6,469 nucleotides of DNA from Planctomycetaceae bacterium (GTDB lineage Bacteria > Planctomycetota > Planctomycetia > Pirellulales > Pirellulaceae), in contig SXHS01000251.1 of NCBI GenBank assembly GCA_005773145.1, positions 1 through 6,469 of the forward strand, read 5' to 3'. Positions 1-6,361 of this stretch are shown piece by piece. Below the pieces are notes generated by a model. The model was not told the DNA's origin. It did no database searches and saw only the letters and a list, made by a program, of their open reading frames with translations. The position numbers and the translations under genes were made by a program. How positions within the stretch are numbered: position 1 is the stretch's first letter; every line of letters begins with the position of its first letter.

Positions 1-2
1 AA

Positions 3-1412
3 CGGACGCAACCTTATTACCACAGCGCCGCGACCGGCGAGATTGTGATCCGACATCCTCATCGAATCTGCCCCACCTCGGGACCTCCCTATTTTGGCTT
101 TGAGCCGACCTGCTGGAATTCTTGGCCAGCCGACTGGGTGGGCTGCCCGCACCCGGAGTTCTGTGACTGCCCCACCCCGGCCGCCTCGGGGCCGACTTCC
201 GCCGACCCACCATCGCCCCAAGCGGAGCCGCTACCGGCGGCTCCGGCCGACCCACCGGGTAAACAAGAACGGACCGGTTCCGTGTTAGTTCCCTCACCTG
301 AAGCCGCCGCAATGGTTCAGCCACCGCGAGCACTCAGTGACCCAGCTTCCCATGCACCACGTATCGTAGCTTTCACTCCGAGTATACCGAACGATCGTCT
401 CGCAGCGACAATGTCCGCTGCTCATGACCTGAGTCCGGTGCCCGTCCACCAGGCGGACGCTAAAGTCGATGATGTGGATGCCGCGAAGTTCTGGCGCCAG
501 GAAGCGGAGGAACCGATTGAGCGGATGGATGTCGCACCTGCCGACCAGGATTCTCATGGTCCCGCGGCGGATGATGGAGCAGCCGATTCAACGGAATCGG
601 AGGAATCCGAAACGAGTTCCGAAGAGGAAGAGATCGAGACCGACGTGGACCAAGGCCCGGTCGTCATGATCGAAGATGAGGACGATACCGAGGATCAAGA
701 TGACTCGGAAGTCAGCTTGCCTGCGGATGAGGCTGACCTGGCCGAAGCCGATAACGCTGAAATGGCGGAAGATGACCTACTCATGGACGACCATGATGAT
801 GCGGAAAGTTGCGCCAATCCAGGCGAAAGCGGAGCCGGAGAAGATGGTGCGCTTGCCGATTCCAATAGCGAACGAAAAGACACAGGCGAACTGGCGGATG
901 GTCCTGCAGCGGCAGAACTGCTCGACTCGCAGGTCGGCGCGAACGAGGAGGCAGGCGAGGGTGCATGTGCCGACGCGGAAGAGCGGATCGTCAGCGCCGT
1001 GACGGCCCCCAAAGCGACTGAAATAGAAGCTCCCCAGCGAGCTGCCCCAATGGTGGAAATGGAAGTGACCGTGCAGCCAGCGCCAACGCCAGTCGCGGGT
1101 TTGGTCATCCCCACGGTAATTGCGGCGCCCGCAGTACCTCAGCGAGCGACGGCGCAACCGATGATGCAGCGACCGCAGGGACTGCCAGTCACAAACCTTT
1201 GGTCGCGGAGTAGCACGTCGGTTACCGCAGCCGGCTTAGGCTCGCTACGCTTCGCCGGAGCTGAACCGGCGCGGGCCCCGACTGCAGAGGAAACCAAGGC
1301 GGCGATTCGTTTTCGCTCGCCGTCGCTGCCGCAGGCAAACAGGGAAGCGTCGCGGATAAGCCTGCGACCCAGTGGTACGGGCCCGACGACTTCAGTTCAA
1401 TTAGTTCGCTGA
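3..1412 (+). CDS. Acidic low-complexity protein with planctomycete-type PTCW motif (5' end outside window)
   Basis: Function is unknown. The reading frame is open to the left edge: 14 further sense codons (RTQPYYHSAATGEI) precede the first possible in-window start, a GTG at 45, which lacks a good ribosome binding site. The true start is therefore probably upstream and this is a partial gene. Numbering from the GTG, residues 16-42 hold an aromatic, Cys-rich block (PYFGFEPTCW, then WVGC, FCDC) that I recall from planctomycete envelope proteins. Residues 43-75 are Pro/Ala-rich. Residues 166-313 are strongly acidic, with only R277 and K278 as basic residues; 36 of residues 181-257 are Asp or Glu. 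Residues 318-370 are Ala/Pro/Val-rich, and 371-455 are Arg-rich. No enzyme domain or membrane helix is visible. An exported, perhaps cation-binding or surface-associated protein is an inference; any signal peptide would lie off the window. Stop is TGA at 1410-1412. Confidence 0.72.
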   Translation, partial: RTQPYYHSAATGEIVIRHPHRICPTSGPPYFGFEPTCWNSWPADWVGCPHPEFCDCPTPAASGPTSADPPSPQAEPLPAAPADPPGKQERTGSVLVPSPEAAAMVQPPRALSDPASHAPRIVAFTPSIPNDRLAATMSAAHDLSPVPVHQADAKVDDVDAAKFWRQEAEEPIERMDVAPADQDSHGPAADDGAADSTESEESETSSEEEEIETDVDQGPVVMIEDEDDTEDQDDSEVSLPADEADLAEADNAEMAEDDLLMDDHDDAESCANPGESGAGEDGALADSNSERKDTGELADGPAAAELLDSQVGANEEAGEGACADAEERIVSAVTAPKATEIEAPQRAAPMVEMEVTVQPAPTPVAGLVIPTVIAAPAVPQRATAQPMMQRPQGLPVTNLWSRSSTSVTAAGLGSLRFAGAEPARAPTAEETKAAIRFRSPSLPQANREASRISLRPSGTGPTTSVQLVR

Positions 1413-1426
1413 ACGATCGAACTAAT
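1400..1426. terminator. Stem-loop between convergent genes, possible bidirectional terminator
   Basis: ATTAGTTCG (1400-1408) and CGAACTAAT (1418-1426) form a perfect 9-bp inverted repeat around a 9-nt loop. It covers the stop codon of the left gene (1410-1412) and lies just beyond the stop of the minus-strand gene (1433-1435), so either transcript would form it at its 3' end. There is no T-run on either side and the stem is AT-rich, so it is not a classical intrinsic terminator. A 3'-end-stabilising or Rho-assisted role is equally possible. Confidence 0.4.
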
Positions 1427-1432
1427 ACCTGC

Positions 1433-1789
1433 CTAACTGCCCATCGCTTCAAGAAAAGGCGCAACGTTTTGTGCAAACCACGCCTGCAAGTTTTCCCAGG
1501 TGCACTGTGAACGAATGGACTGCGCCGTGGGGCTTTGCAGCCAAGCATCGATCTCCACACGCCACAACAGGTAGCTGCTGAGGGGAACGGCGATCAGTAG
1601 CAGGAGCTGCAAGAGCTGATTTCGTAGCCGTTGTCGAAGGTTGCGCCGCCGGCCATGCCGCACCATGCGATGCGTGAGTTGTGTTACGACCTGATCGATG
1701 GGCTCACTCGGCAAACATTTACGCGCACGTGCGCCATCGACAGTCGCCGTCTCTCGTTGCGGAGCTTCCAGTGTACCATTTGCCATCAT
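1433..1789 (-). CDS. Small single-pass membrane protein, function unknown
   Basis: A 118-residue protein that I do not recognise. Residues 1-30 are polar and probably disordered. Residues 36-56 form a very basic stretch (HRMVRHGRRRNLRQRLR). Residues about 58-76 (LLQLLLLIAVPLSSYLLW) are a clear membrane helix, and 80-118 are a polar/aromatic tail with a possible amphipathic helix around 97-114. The positive-inside rule puts the basic N-terminal part in the cytoplasm and the tail outside. The start is well supported: minus-strand GCAGGAG lies 7 nt before an ATGATG pair, and the first ATG (1789) is used here. The gene converges on the left-edge gene with 20 bp between the stops and is divergent from ubiB. 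An anti-sigma-like or assembly-factor role would be speculation. Reality of the gene is supported by the ribosome binding site and the coherent topology. Confidence 0.65.
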   Translation of the reverse strand: MMANGTLEAPQRETATVDGARARKCLPSEPIDQVVTQLTHRMVRHGRRRNLRQRLRNQLLQLLLLIAVPLSSYLLWRVEIDAWLQSPTAQSIRSQCTWENLQAWFAQNVAPFLEAMGS

Positions 1790-2160
1790 CTACCAACTCC
1801 TGCGGACCCACGCTGCGTGCTCAATGGTGTATGAACATCTGGCCATCGCGCTGACCGAGCCCCCGCAGCGATCTGCACGACTGACGTCAGTATAACTCAT
1901 TTTCCCTCCGGCCTGGCCAGTAAGTGGTCAGATTTTTTTGTAACGGTCGGGGGCCCCCGGGAGCTGCGGAAATCGGCTTTCCGGGAGAAATTGTCGCTCG
2001 GCAAGTTGAATCCATGGTGTGTCGCGGGCTGCTCGTCGTTAAGCTAGAGTTGGACCCCGGCCTCAGGCCTATGCCCCAAGGGGGGCCAGCGAGGCCCTCC
2101 CGTCGCACTAATGTAGTCCAGGTGGGGGGGCTCGGGGCTGCCTCCGGACGCTAACGACGC
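1790..2160. other. Divergent intergenic region with palindromes and G/C-rich hairpins
   Basis: These 371 bp separate the small membrane protein gene from ubiB and should carry the promoters of both. They hold a perfect palindrome CTGACGTCAG (1881-1890), a T7 run (1933-1939), a 12-bp palindrome CGGGGGCCCCCG (1948-1959), a hairpin CGGAAA-TCGGC-TTTCCG (1967-1983), a CCGGGAG direct repeat (1957-1963 and 1981-1987), GGCCT-C-AGGCC (2059-2069), CCCC-AA-GGGG inside 2074-2083, and a G7 run (2124-2130). Short open frames occur on both strands, but none has a ribosome binding site or a protein-like composition. I see no consensus -35/-10 pair. A structured 5' leader for ubiB or the eroded end of a mobile element are both possible. 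Confidence 0.5.
1881..1897. promoter_or_regulatory. Palindrome with -10-like sequences on both strands
   Basis: CTGACGTCAG (1881-1890) is a perfect 10-bp palindrome. It overlaps TATACT on the minus strand (1894-1889), which faces the small membrane protein gene about 100 bp away, and abuts TATAACT on the plus strand (1891-1897), which faces ubiB. This resembles an operator at a divergent promoter. Neither -10-like box has a convincing -35 hexamer at 16-18 bp, so the call is weak. Confidence 0.22.
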
Positions 2161-3855
2161 ATGAAAATCAGCTCGATTCCCCAGCTCTATCGCAATCTGA
2201 ATCGCGGGCGCGAGATTCTGTCCGTGCTCAGCAAATACGGCTTGGCCGATTGGCTCAGCGGCTTGAATCTCGAGTTCGCCAAGGGGCTGCTGCGCGACCG
2301 CGAAGGCGAAGTGCTGGCCCGAATGACGCGTGAGGCCCGGGTTCGCATGGCCCTCAGCGATCTGGGGCCGACGGCCATCAAGCTGGGCCAACTCTTGAGC
2401 ACACGTCCGGACTTGGTTGGTAACGCCGTGGCACGGGAACTCTGCAAACTGCAAGATGCCACCCGCTCCGATGCGCCTGATGTGGTTCGCGCCACGTTAC
2501 AGGACGAGTTGGGACAGCCGGTGGAACGCCTCTTTCAACGCTTTGACGATACGCCCGTGGCTTCGGCTTCCATCGGGCAAGTGCACCATGCGCGACTCCA
2601 TTCCGGCGAAGAAGTGGTCGTCAAGGTGCAGCATGCGGGCATCGATCGTACCATCCGGGGCGATCTGGAAGTCCTTATGGGGTTGGCGATACTTGCCGAA
2701 CGGATTCCCGAGTTGGCCCGATACCGGCCAGTGGCCACCATGCAAGAGTTGCAGCGGATGCTGACCCGCGAGTTGGACTTTACGCGTGAGGAACGCAGTC
2801 TGCGGCAGTTTGCGTCACGGTTCTCCCGCACACCCTATGTGCGCATACCCCGCGCGTTCCCCGAGCTATGCACGGCACGCGTGCTCACCATGGAGCGGCT
2901 GGATGGAATCAAGTTCTCGGCGTTGGCGGAGGCGAATCTCACCGAGGAGGATTTGGCCCAAGTCGCACGTCATGGCGCGCAGCTCTATCTCGATATGATT
3001 TTTCGCGATGGTGTCTATCATGCGGATCCCCATCCGGGCAACGTGCTGTTGCTCCCCAATCAAATCATCGGTTTGCTGGATTTCGGCATGGTTGGGCGAG
3101 TTGAGGAGTCCTTGCGCGAGGAAATCGAGGACATCCTCTTGGCCGTGGCCCAAGGAGATGCGTCGCAATTTGTCACGCTAGTCGTGCGCATGAGTCAGGT
3201 GCCCACCCAACTTGACGAACGGGCCTTGCGCAGCGATGCCGCCGACTTTATCGCCCAATATGCCGGACAGGAAATCGCTCAGCTCGATCTGAGCCAGACG
3301 CTCACCGATATGAACGACCTGCTCTTTCGCTACCAGATTGTCCTGCCCGCCCCCATCGCATTGTTGACAAAAGTCTTGATTACCTTGGAGGGAACGTCTC
3401 GCTTGTTGTCTGCTGATTTCAGTTTGATGGAGCTCCTACAGCCCTATCAGCATCAGGCCGCACGTCGGCGTCGCTCGCCCACGCATCGCCTGCGAAAGAT
3501 CCATCGGCTCTACCTCGATATGGAATATCTGGCCGGCATCATGCCGCGCCGACTGGGCGTGATCTTGGATCAGATTCAATCCGGCACCTTCAATGTGCAT
3601 CTGGAACACCGGGGGCTGGGGCCCTCAGTCAATCGGTTGGTCTTGGGCATGTTGGCCAGCGCCCTGTTTATCGGCTCTTCACTCCTGCTCAGTCGACAGG
3701 TCCCCCCCCTGCTCTTTCAGCAACCGTCCTGGTTTGGTCTCCACAACGTGTCCTTGCTGGGCATGTTGGGGTGCACGGTCAGCATCTTACTCGGCCTGCG
3801 TCTCTTGGCGGCGATCGGCAAGTCGGGTCACTTGGATAGCCAAGAGACGCGTTGA
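2161..3855 (+). CDS. ubiB: UbiB/AarF/ABC1 family atypical kinase
   Basis: A complete 564-residue member of the UbiB (AarF/ABC1/COQ8) protein-kinase-like family, close to the usual 540-560 residues. These membrane-associated ATPases support isoprenoid-quinone synthesis. Visible motifs in order: KLGQ (74-77) of the family-specific N-terminal extension; the Ala-rich loop ASASIGQVH (134-142) that replaces the kinase Gly-rich loop; the ATP-binding lysine K155 in VVVKVQ; ELDF (204-207); the catalytic loop HADPHPGN (287-294); and the metal-binding DFG (D307-G309). Two C-terminal hydrophobic helices (about 493-510 and 530-552) give the expected membrane anchor. All key residues are present, so it should be active. 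The ATG start has no clear Shine-Dalgarno sequence, but MKISSIPQLYRNLNR fits family N-termini. The gene stands alone, with no ubi or men gene nearby. Planctomycetes generally make menaquinone, so the substrate pathway implied by the name is uncertain. Confidence 0.95.
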   Translation: MKISSIPQLYRNLNRGREILSVLSKYGLADWLSGLNLEFAKGLLRDREGEVLARMTREARVRMALSDLGPTAIKLGQLLSTRPDLVGNAVARELCKLQDATRSDAPDVVRATLQDELGQPVERLFQRFDDTPVASASIGQVHHARLHSGEEVVVKVQHAGIDRTIRGDLEVLMGLAILAERIPELARYRPVATMQELQRMLTRELDFTREERSLRQFASRFSRTPYVRIPRAFPELCTARVLTMERLDGIKFSALAEANLTEEDLAQVARHGAQLYLDMIFRDGVYHADPHPGNVLLLPNQIIGLLDFGMVGRVEESLREEIEDILLAVAQGDASQFVTLVVRMSQVPTQLDERALRSDAADFIAQYAGQEIAQLDLSQTLTDMNDLLFRYQIVLPAPIALLTKVLITLEGTSRLLSADFSLMELLQPYQHQAARRRRSPTHRLRKIHRLYLDMEYLAGIMPRRLGVILDQIQSGTFNVHLEHRGLGPSVNRLVLGMLASALFIGSSLLLSRQVPPLLFQQPSWFGLHNVSLLGMLGCTVSILLGLRLLAAIGKSGHLDSQETR

Positions 3856-3873
3856 TGCTCATTCGTCTTGGGG

Positions 3874-4794
3874 CTACGCTTTCCCAACCGTCCGGTCATT
3901 GATGTTGATATTGGCCCCGCGAGTCTGCGGGATTTCGATGATCTCGGGAGTCCCCTCATCGCCGGCGGTCCGGCCCTCCTCTAGCCGGACGAGTGCCAGA
4001 ATGTGCCGAATATACTGATGCGTCGCATGGTCGCTGAGGTAGTCGATCTGCCAGCGTCCGATGCCGCCGAGCAGCCCGCGCAAGCGGTCTCGCAAACGGC
4101 GAAACCCAGTAAATCGCCGCAAACGGCCTTTGTAGTCCAGGTATAGTTCCTGGCCGGAATGGCGGTAACCCATCCAGGTTGGTGGCACGCGCGGGACAAT
4201 GTCGTTGTTATTCACCCACCGGTAATAGGCCAGGTTGAGACTGCCGACGTACATCTTGTCCCCCACCCGTGGACTGCCGTACGTGAACAATCCCGCCGGA
4301 TTTTCGGCCAGGAACGAGGACAGGCAGCGCACGGCACAGATAGTTGCCATCGCGCCCCCCAAAGAATGGCCGCAAAACCAAAGCGGCAAAGGGTCGCCCC
4401 GTAAGGCGTTTTCCAGCATCGGCCACAAATCATTGACCTCGCGGTTGAATCCGCGATGCACGCGGCCCACCGTCTCGGCCACATCGGCGATCGCATTGGC
4501 ATCCGCTTGAATGTCGTTCCACTCATTCGGCTCGGTGCCACGACAAGCGATGATCGTGTCGTAATCGCTGCGAAATCGATAGGCCTGTGAACCGTCATGA
4601 TTGTAGAATTCGAGCTCCGGCAGGCCGATTGCGCGAGCTGCTACCGCCGCTTCGTACGGATCGTTGTAGCTAATCATCGACAATTCAGCGAACAGCAGGC
4701 TGCGACGCATCAAGGACAGGTCCTTGATGGGTCCCTTGAGATCCGAGTGCAAGACCAGCGGTTCTTCGCCGGCCTGTTTGATAATCTTGACCAT
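3874..4794 (-). CDS. Class 3 lipase family protein (alpha/beta hydrolase)
   Basis: Probable lipase/esterase of the fungal-type class 3 family (Lipase_3), hydrolysing acylglycerols or related esters. Counting from the ATG at 4794 (306 residues): CRGTEPNEWND (84-94) matches the family RGT oxyanion-hole block; GHSLGG (142-147) gives nucleophile S144; FTYGSPRVGD (170-179) is a conserved core strand; D198 in NNNDIVPRVPP is the likely acid; and H256 in DHATHQY is the likely base. No signal peptide or membrane helix is seen, suggesting a cytoplasmic or peripheral enzyme. An Arg-rich stretch (about 221-247) could bind membranes. I chose 4794 because AGGA (4806-4803) lies 8 nt upstream; in-frame alternatives are ATG 4803 and GTG 4854, adding 3 or 20 residues. 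The gene converges with ubiB, 18 bp between stops. The natural substrate is unknown. Confidence 0.9.
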   Translation of the reverse strand: MVKIIKQAGEEPLVLHSDLKGPIKDLSLMRRSLLFAELSMISYNDPYEAAVAARAIGLPELEFYNHDGSQAYRFRSDYDTIIACRGTEPNEWNDIQADANAIADVAETVGRVHRGFNREVNDLWPMLENALRGDPLPLWFCGHSLGGAMATICAVRCLSSFLAENPAGLFTYGSPRVGDKMYVGSLNLAYYRWVNNNDIVPRVPPTWMGYRHSGQELYLDYKGRLRRFTGFRRLRDRLRGLLGGIGRWQIDYLSDHATHQYIRHILALVRLEEGRTAGDEGTPEIIEIPQTRGANININDRTVGKA

Positions 4795-4804
4795 CGCATG
4801 CATC

Positions 4805-4858
4805 CTATGCGAACCGGTGGCGTTCTGGGCGGAAAGCTCGCGTGAACCATCCACGCAT
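4805..4858 (-). CDS. Possible 17-codon leader ORF upstream of the lipase
   Basis: On the minus strand, AGGGGA (4870-4865) is followed after 6 nt by an ATG (4858) that opens MRGWFTRAFRPERHRFA and a TAG (4807-4805). This TAG overlaps the AGGA that serves the lipase ATG at 4794, a layout typical of translational coupling. The peptide is short, Arg-rich and unlike anything I recognise. Its ribosome binding site is better than the lipase's own. It may be chance; conservation would decide. Confidence 0.25.
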   Translation of the reverse strand: MRGWFTRAFRPERHRFA

Positions 4859-5044
4859 GGTGCGTCCCCTGCGTACGCCCTAAATCAAGCGTAACAATGG
4901 CCAATCATATCTGGTTTCAGCGGAAACGGGAATTGCCAGATTGTTGAATTGCCGAGGGGTGCATCATCTCGGCCGCTCGGCGTGGGTAATCGTCGATTTT
5001 GTCCCAATTTTCCTCGCTGACGCTTCGGGTTGCGAAGGGAATCG
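4859..5044. other. Intergenic spacer upstream of the lipase gene
   Basis: This spacer separates the membrane-protein stop (5045) from the lipase leader region. It contains a planctomycete-type dispersed repeat (5012-5031), a 7-bp direct repeat AATTGCC at 4931-4937 and 4947-4953, and a minus-strand TATGAT (-10-like) in GATATGATTGG near 4900, about 100 nt before the lipase start. No good -35 accompanies the latter. A minus-strand frame crossing the spacer (5138-4917) overlaps the membrane-protein gene and has no supporting features. Confidence 0.4.
5012..5037. repeat. Planctomycete dispersed repeat (NPKRQRG-type unit) with small hairpin
   Basis: The minus strand reads AACCCGAAGCGTCAGCGAGG across 5031-5012. 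I recognise this, from memory, as a short sequence scattered many times in planctomycete genomes, where spurious ORFs through it read NPKRQRG or NPKRERG. Only this one copy is seen here. Its edge forms a 5-bp stem CTTCG (5023-5027) / CGAAG (5033-5037). It lies 14-33 bp beyond the stop codon of the minus-strand membrane-protein gene, so it would be in that gene's 3' untranslated region. Confidence 0.55.
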
Positions 5045-6361
5045 TCACCAGGGCACAAGCCAACCTACAAACGTGAGAATGGCGAGAGTTGGGGCTCCCG
5101 CTGCCGCGATCCAGGCAAGAAGAATCCAGTAAGCCCAAAGGTCATACTGGGCCACCCGACCAATCGACTGCGGCCAATCCTGTTGTCGTCGAGCCCACGA
5201 TTGCCAACACCATTGGACACTCAAAATCAACGTGCCCAAGTACAGGACCCCCAGTCCATCCATGACGACCAAATACGCGATATCTGTCGAGCTCGACAAC
5301 ATTTCATTACGGAATCTTGCAGCTATCGCAACCAGTGTTGCGGTCAATACCAGAACCGCATTTAAGAGTGAATGATGATGTATTACAGGGGTAGACATTG
5401 GCCTCAAAACGGCGTCCAGTACTATTTTTGGTCCCGCACGATAACTGGCAAGTCGGTACGCACCAACCGTGACAATCATGGCCCCGGCGAGCCCGCCCAA
5501 TGCCAGTTCCCACCATGTTCCCGTGGGCCCGGCCGCTGCCATGTCAGGTGACATACGGGGAAAATGCGATTCGTGAAACCACAAGCAAAATACGGTCGGC
5601 GCGAGGAGACAAAGACCGGTCATTAGGGCGCCGCTTCGCCGATGAGACGGCATGCGATACAACAGAGAGAAGACCGCGAGGAACAGCGCGGCGGCCGCAA
5701 GGAGTGCCAGCCAGAATAACCAATAGGATTCGGAAGCCGATCTAGGAAAAAACACTTCGGAGCGTTGGAATGCAGCGGGGATAGTGGCTTCGACCGCGGC
5801 CGTCGCACAGTGGACGAGCATCGGGAGCACCCCTAGATCCCAAATCACGAGCCCGAGATATAGGATCCCGGCGACCCAGCCAACAGTCGCTCGCACGCCC
5901 CCCGACCGATGCGGCGTTCTCTGAGGGTTCTCCGAGTGTGCCGCAGACATCACAATCAATACGGCAACGATCCATACGACTTGTAACAGGCAGTTCACCG
6001 CATCATAACCACTTAAGGGGTAGAATAGCTCTTCGTTCTCTGGCAAACGATACGGGGATTGTGATTGCCACAGCTGCTGGGCCACGCAGCAACCGAGTAT
6101 TAGCCCCAGAATCCATCGCCACCACACGGCAAACCAGCACGAGAATCGGGCATGCTCCCCCTGGGCCGCAATCGCCGGCAGATTCGCCAAGAGTATGCGG
6201 GACTGTTGGACCAAACCCACAATCATGGCCACCGTTGCAGTCACCCAGATCGTCACGAAAAGGTTCGGCACGTCCCGATTGCGGTCCATGCACGCAAGGC
6301 CGATGGCCAAGCAGACAAACCAGATCATGAGGCTTTTGAGTTGGAACTGGAAACGTCGCAT
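5045..6361 (-). CDS. Polytopic membrane protein of unknown function, planctomycete type
   Basis: A 438-residue integral membrane protein with no recognised family beyond its N-terminus. Likely helices lie at about 8-24, 33-51, 76-95, 120-140, 157-180, 213-235, 245-262, 284-306, 331-349, 361-381 and 408-435, so 10-11 spans. The N-terminus MRRFQFQLKSLMIWFVCLA resembles the RFxFSLRTLL leader seen on many planctomycete membrane proteins. For that reason I prefer the ATG at 6361 over the in-frame GTG at 6400, which would add MAANPFANRSGPK and has no ribosome binding site; 6361 has only a weak GAAGTGG upstream. Loops are short, with no catalytic motif, ATP-binding site or transporter signature; His-rich HHH (328-330) and many Trp are the only notable residues. 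The gene is co-oriented with the lipase gene but about 250 bp from its start, so independent transcription is likely. Confidence 0.78.
   Translation of the reverse strand: MRRFQFQLKSLMIWFVCLAIGLACMDRNRDVPNLFVTIWVTATVAMIVGLVQQSRILLANLPAIAAQGEHARFSCWFAVWWRWILGLILGCCVAQQLWQSQSPYRLPENEELFYPLSGYDAVNCLLQVVWIVAVLIVMSAAHSENPQRTPHRSGGVRATVGWVAGILYLGLVIWDLGVLPMLVHCATAAVEATIPAAFQRSEVFFPRSASESYWLFWLALLAAAALFLAVFSLLYRMPSHRRSGALMTGLCLLAPTVFCLWFHESHFPRMSPDMAAAGPTGTWWELALGGLAGAMIVTVGAYRLASYRAGPKIVLDAVLRPMSTPVIHHHSLLNAVLVLTATLVAIAARFRNEMLSSSTDIAYLVVMDGLGVLYLGTLILSVQWCWQSWARRQQDWPQSIGRVAQYDLWAYWILLAWIAAAGAPTLAILTFVGWLVPW

Noticed and set aside
695..1157. Overlapping minus-strand open frames (139 and 126 residues) opposite the acidic protein
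   Set aside because: Their Ser/Ala-rich and His/Arg-rich compositions are what reverse-complemented GAN/GCN codons of the acidic stretch produce. Neither has a ribosome binding site or any motif.
1887..2108. Minus-strand 73-residue frame upstream of the small membrane protein
   Set aside because: It runs across the palindromes and G/C runs, with Gly/Pro/Arg-rich composition and no supporting start signal.
1924..2154. Plus-strand GTG-started 76-residue frame ending 6 bp before ubiB
   Set aside because: The position would suit an operon partner, but there is no Shine-Dalgarno sequence, the composition follows the G/C runs and hairpins, and no hydrophobic core or motif is visible.
3868..3887. 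TTGGG/CCCAA inverted repeat between the ubiB and lipase stops as a terminator
   Set aside because: The stem is only 5 bp with a 10-nt loop and no T-run, too weak to call.
4917..5138. Minus-strand 73-residue frame across the lipase upstream spacer
   Set aside because: It overlaps the C-terminal codons of the membrane protein and reads through the dispersed repeat (ATRSVSEEN...), a typical spurious ORF of such repeats.
5938..6330. Plus-strand 130-residue frame opposite the membrane protein
   Set aside because: It is the antisense shadow of hydrophobic codons, Arg/Ser/Pro-rich, without start signal or domain.
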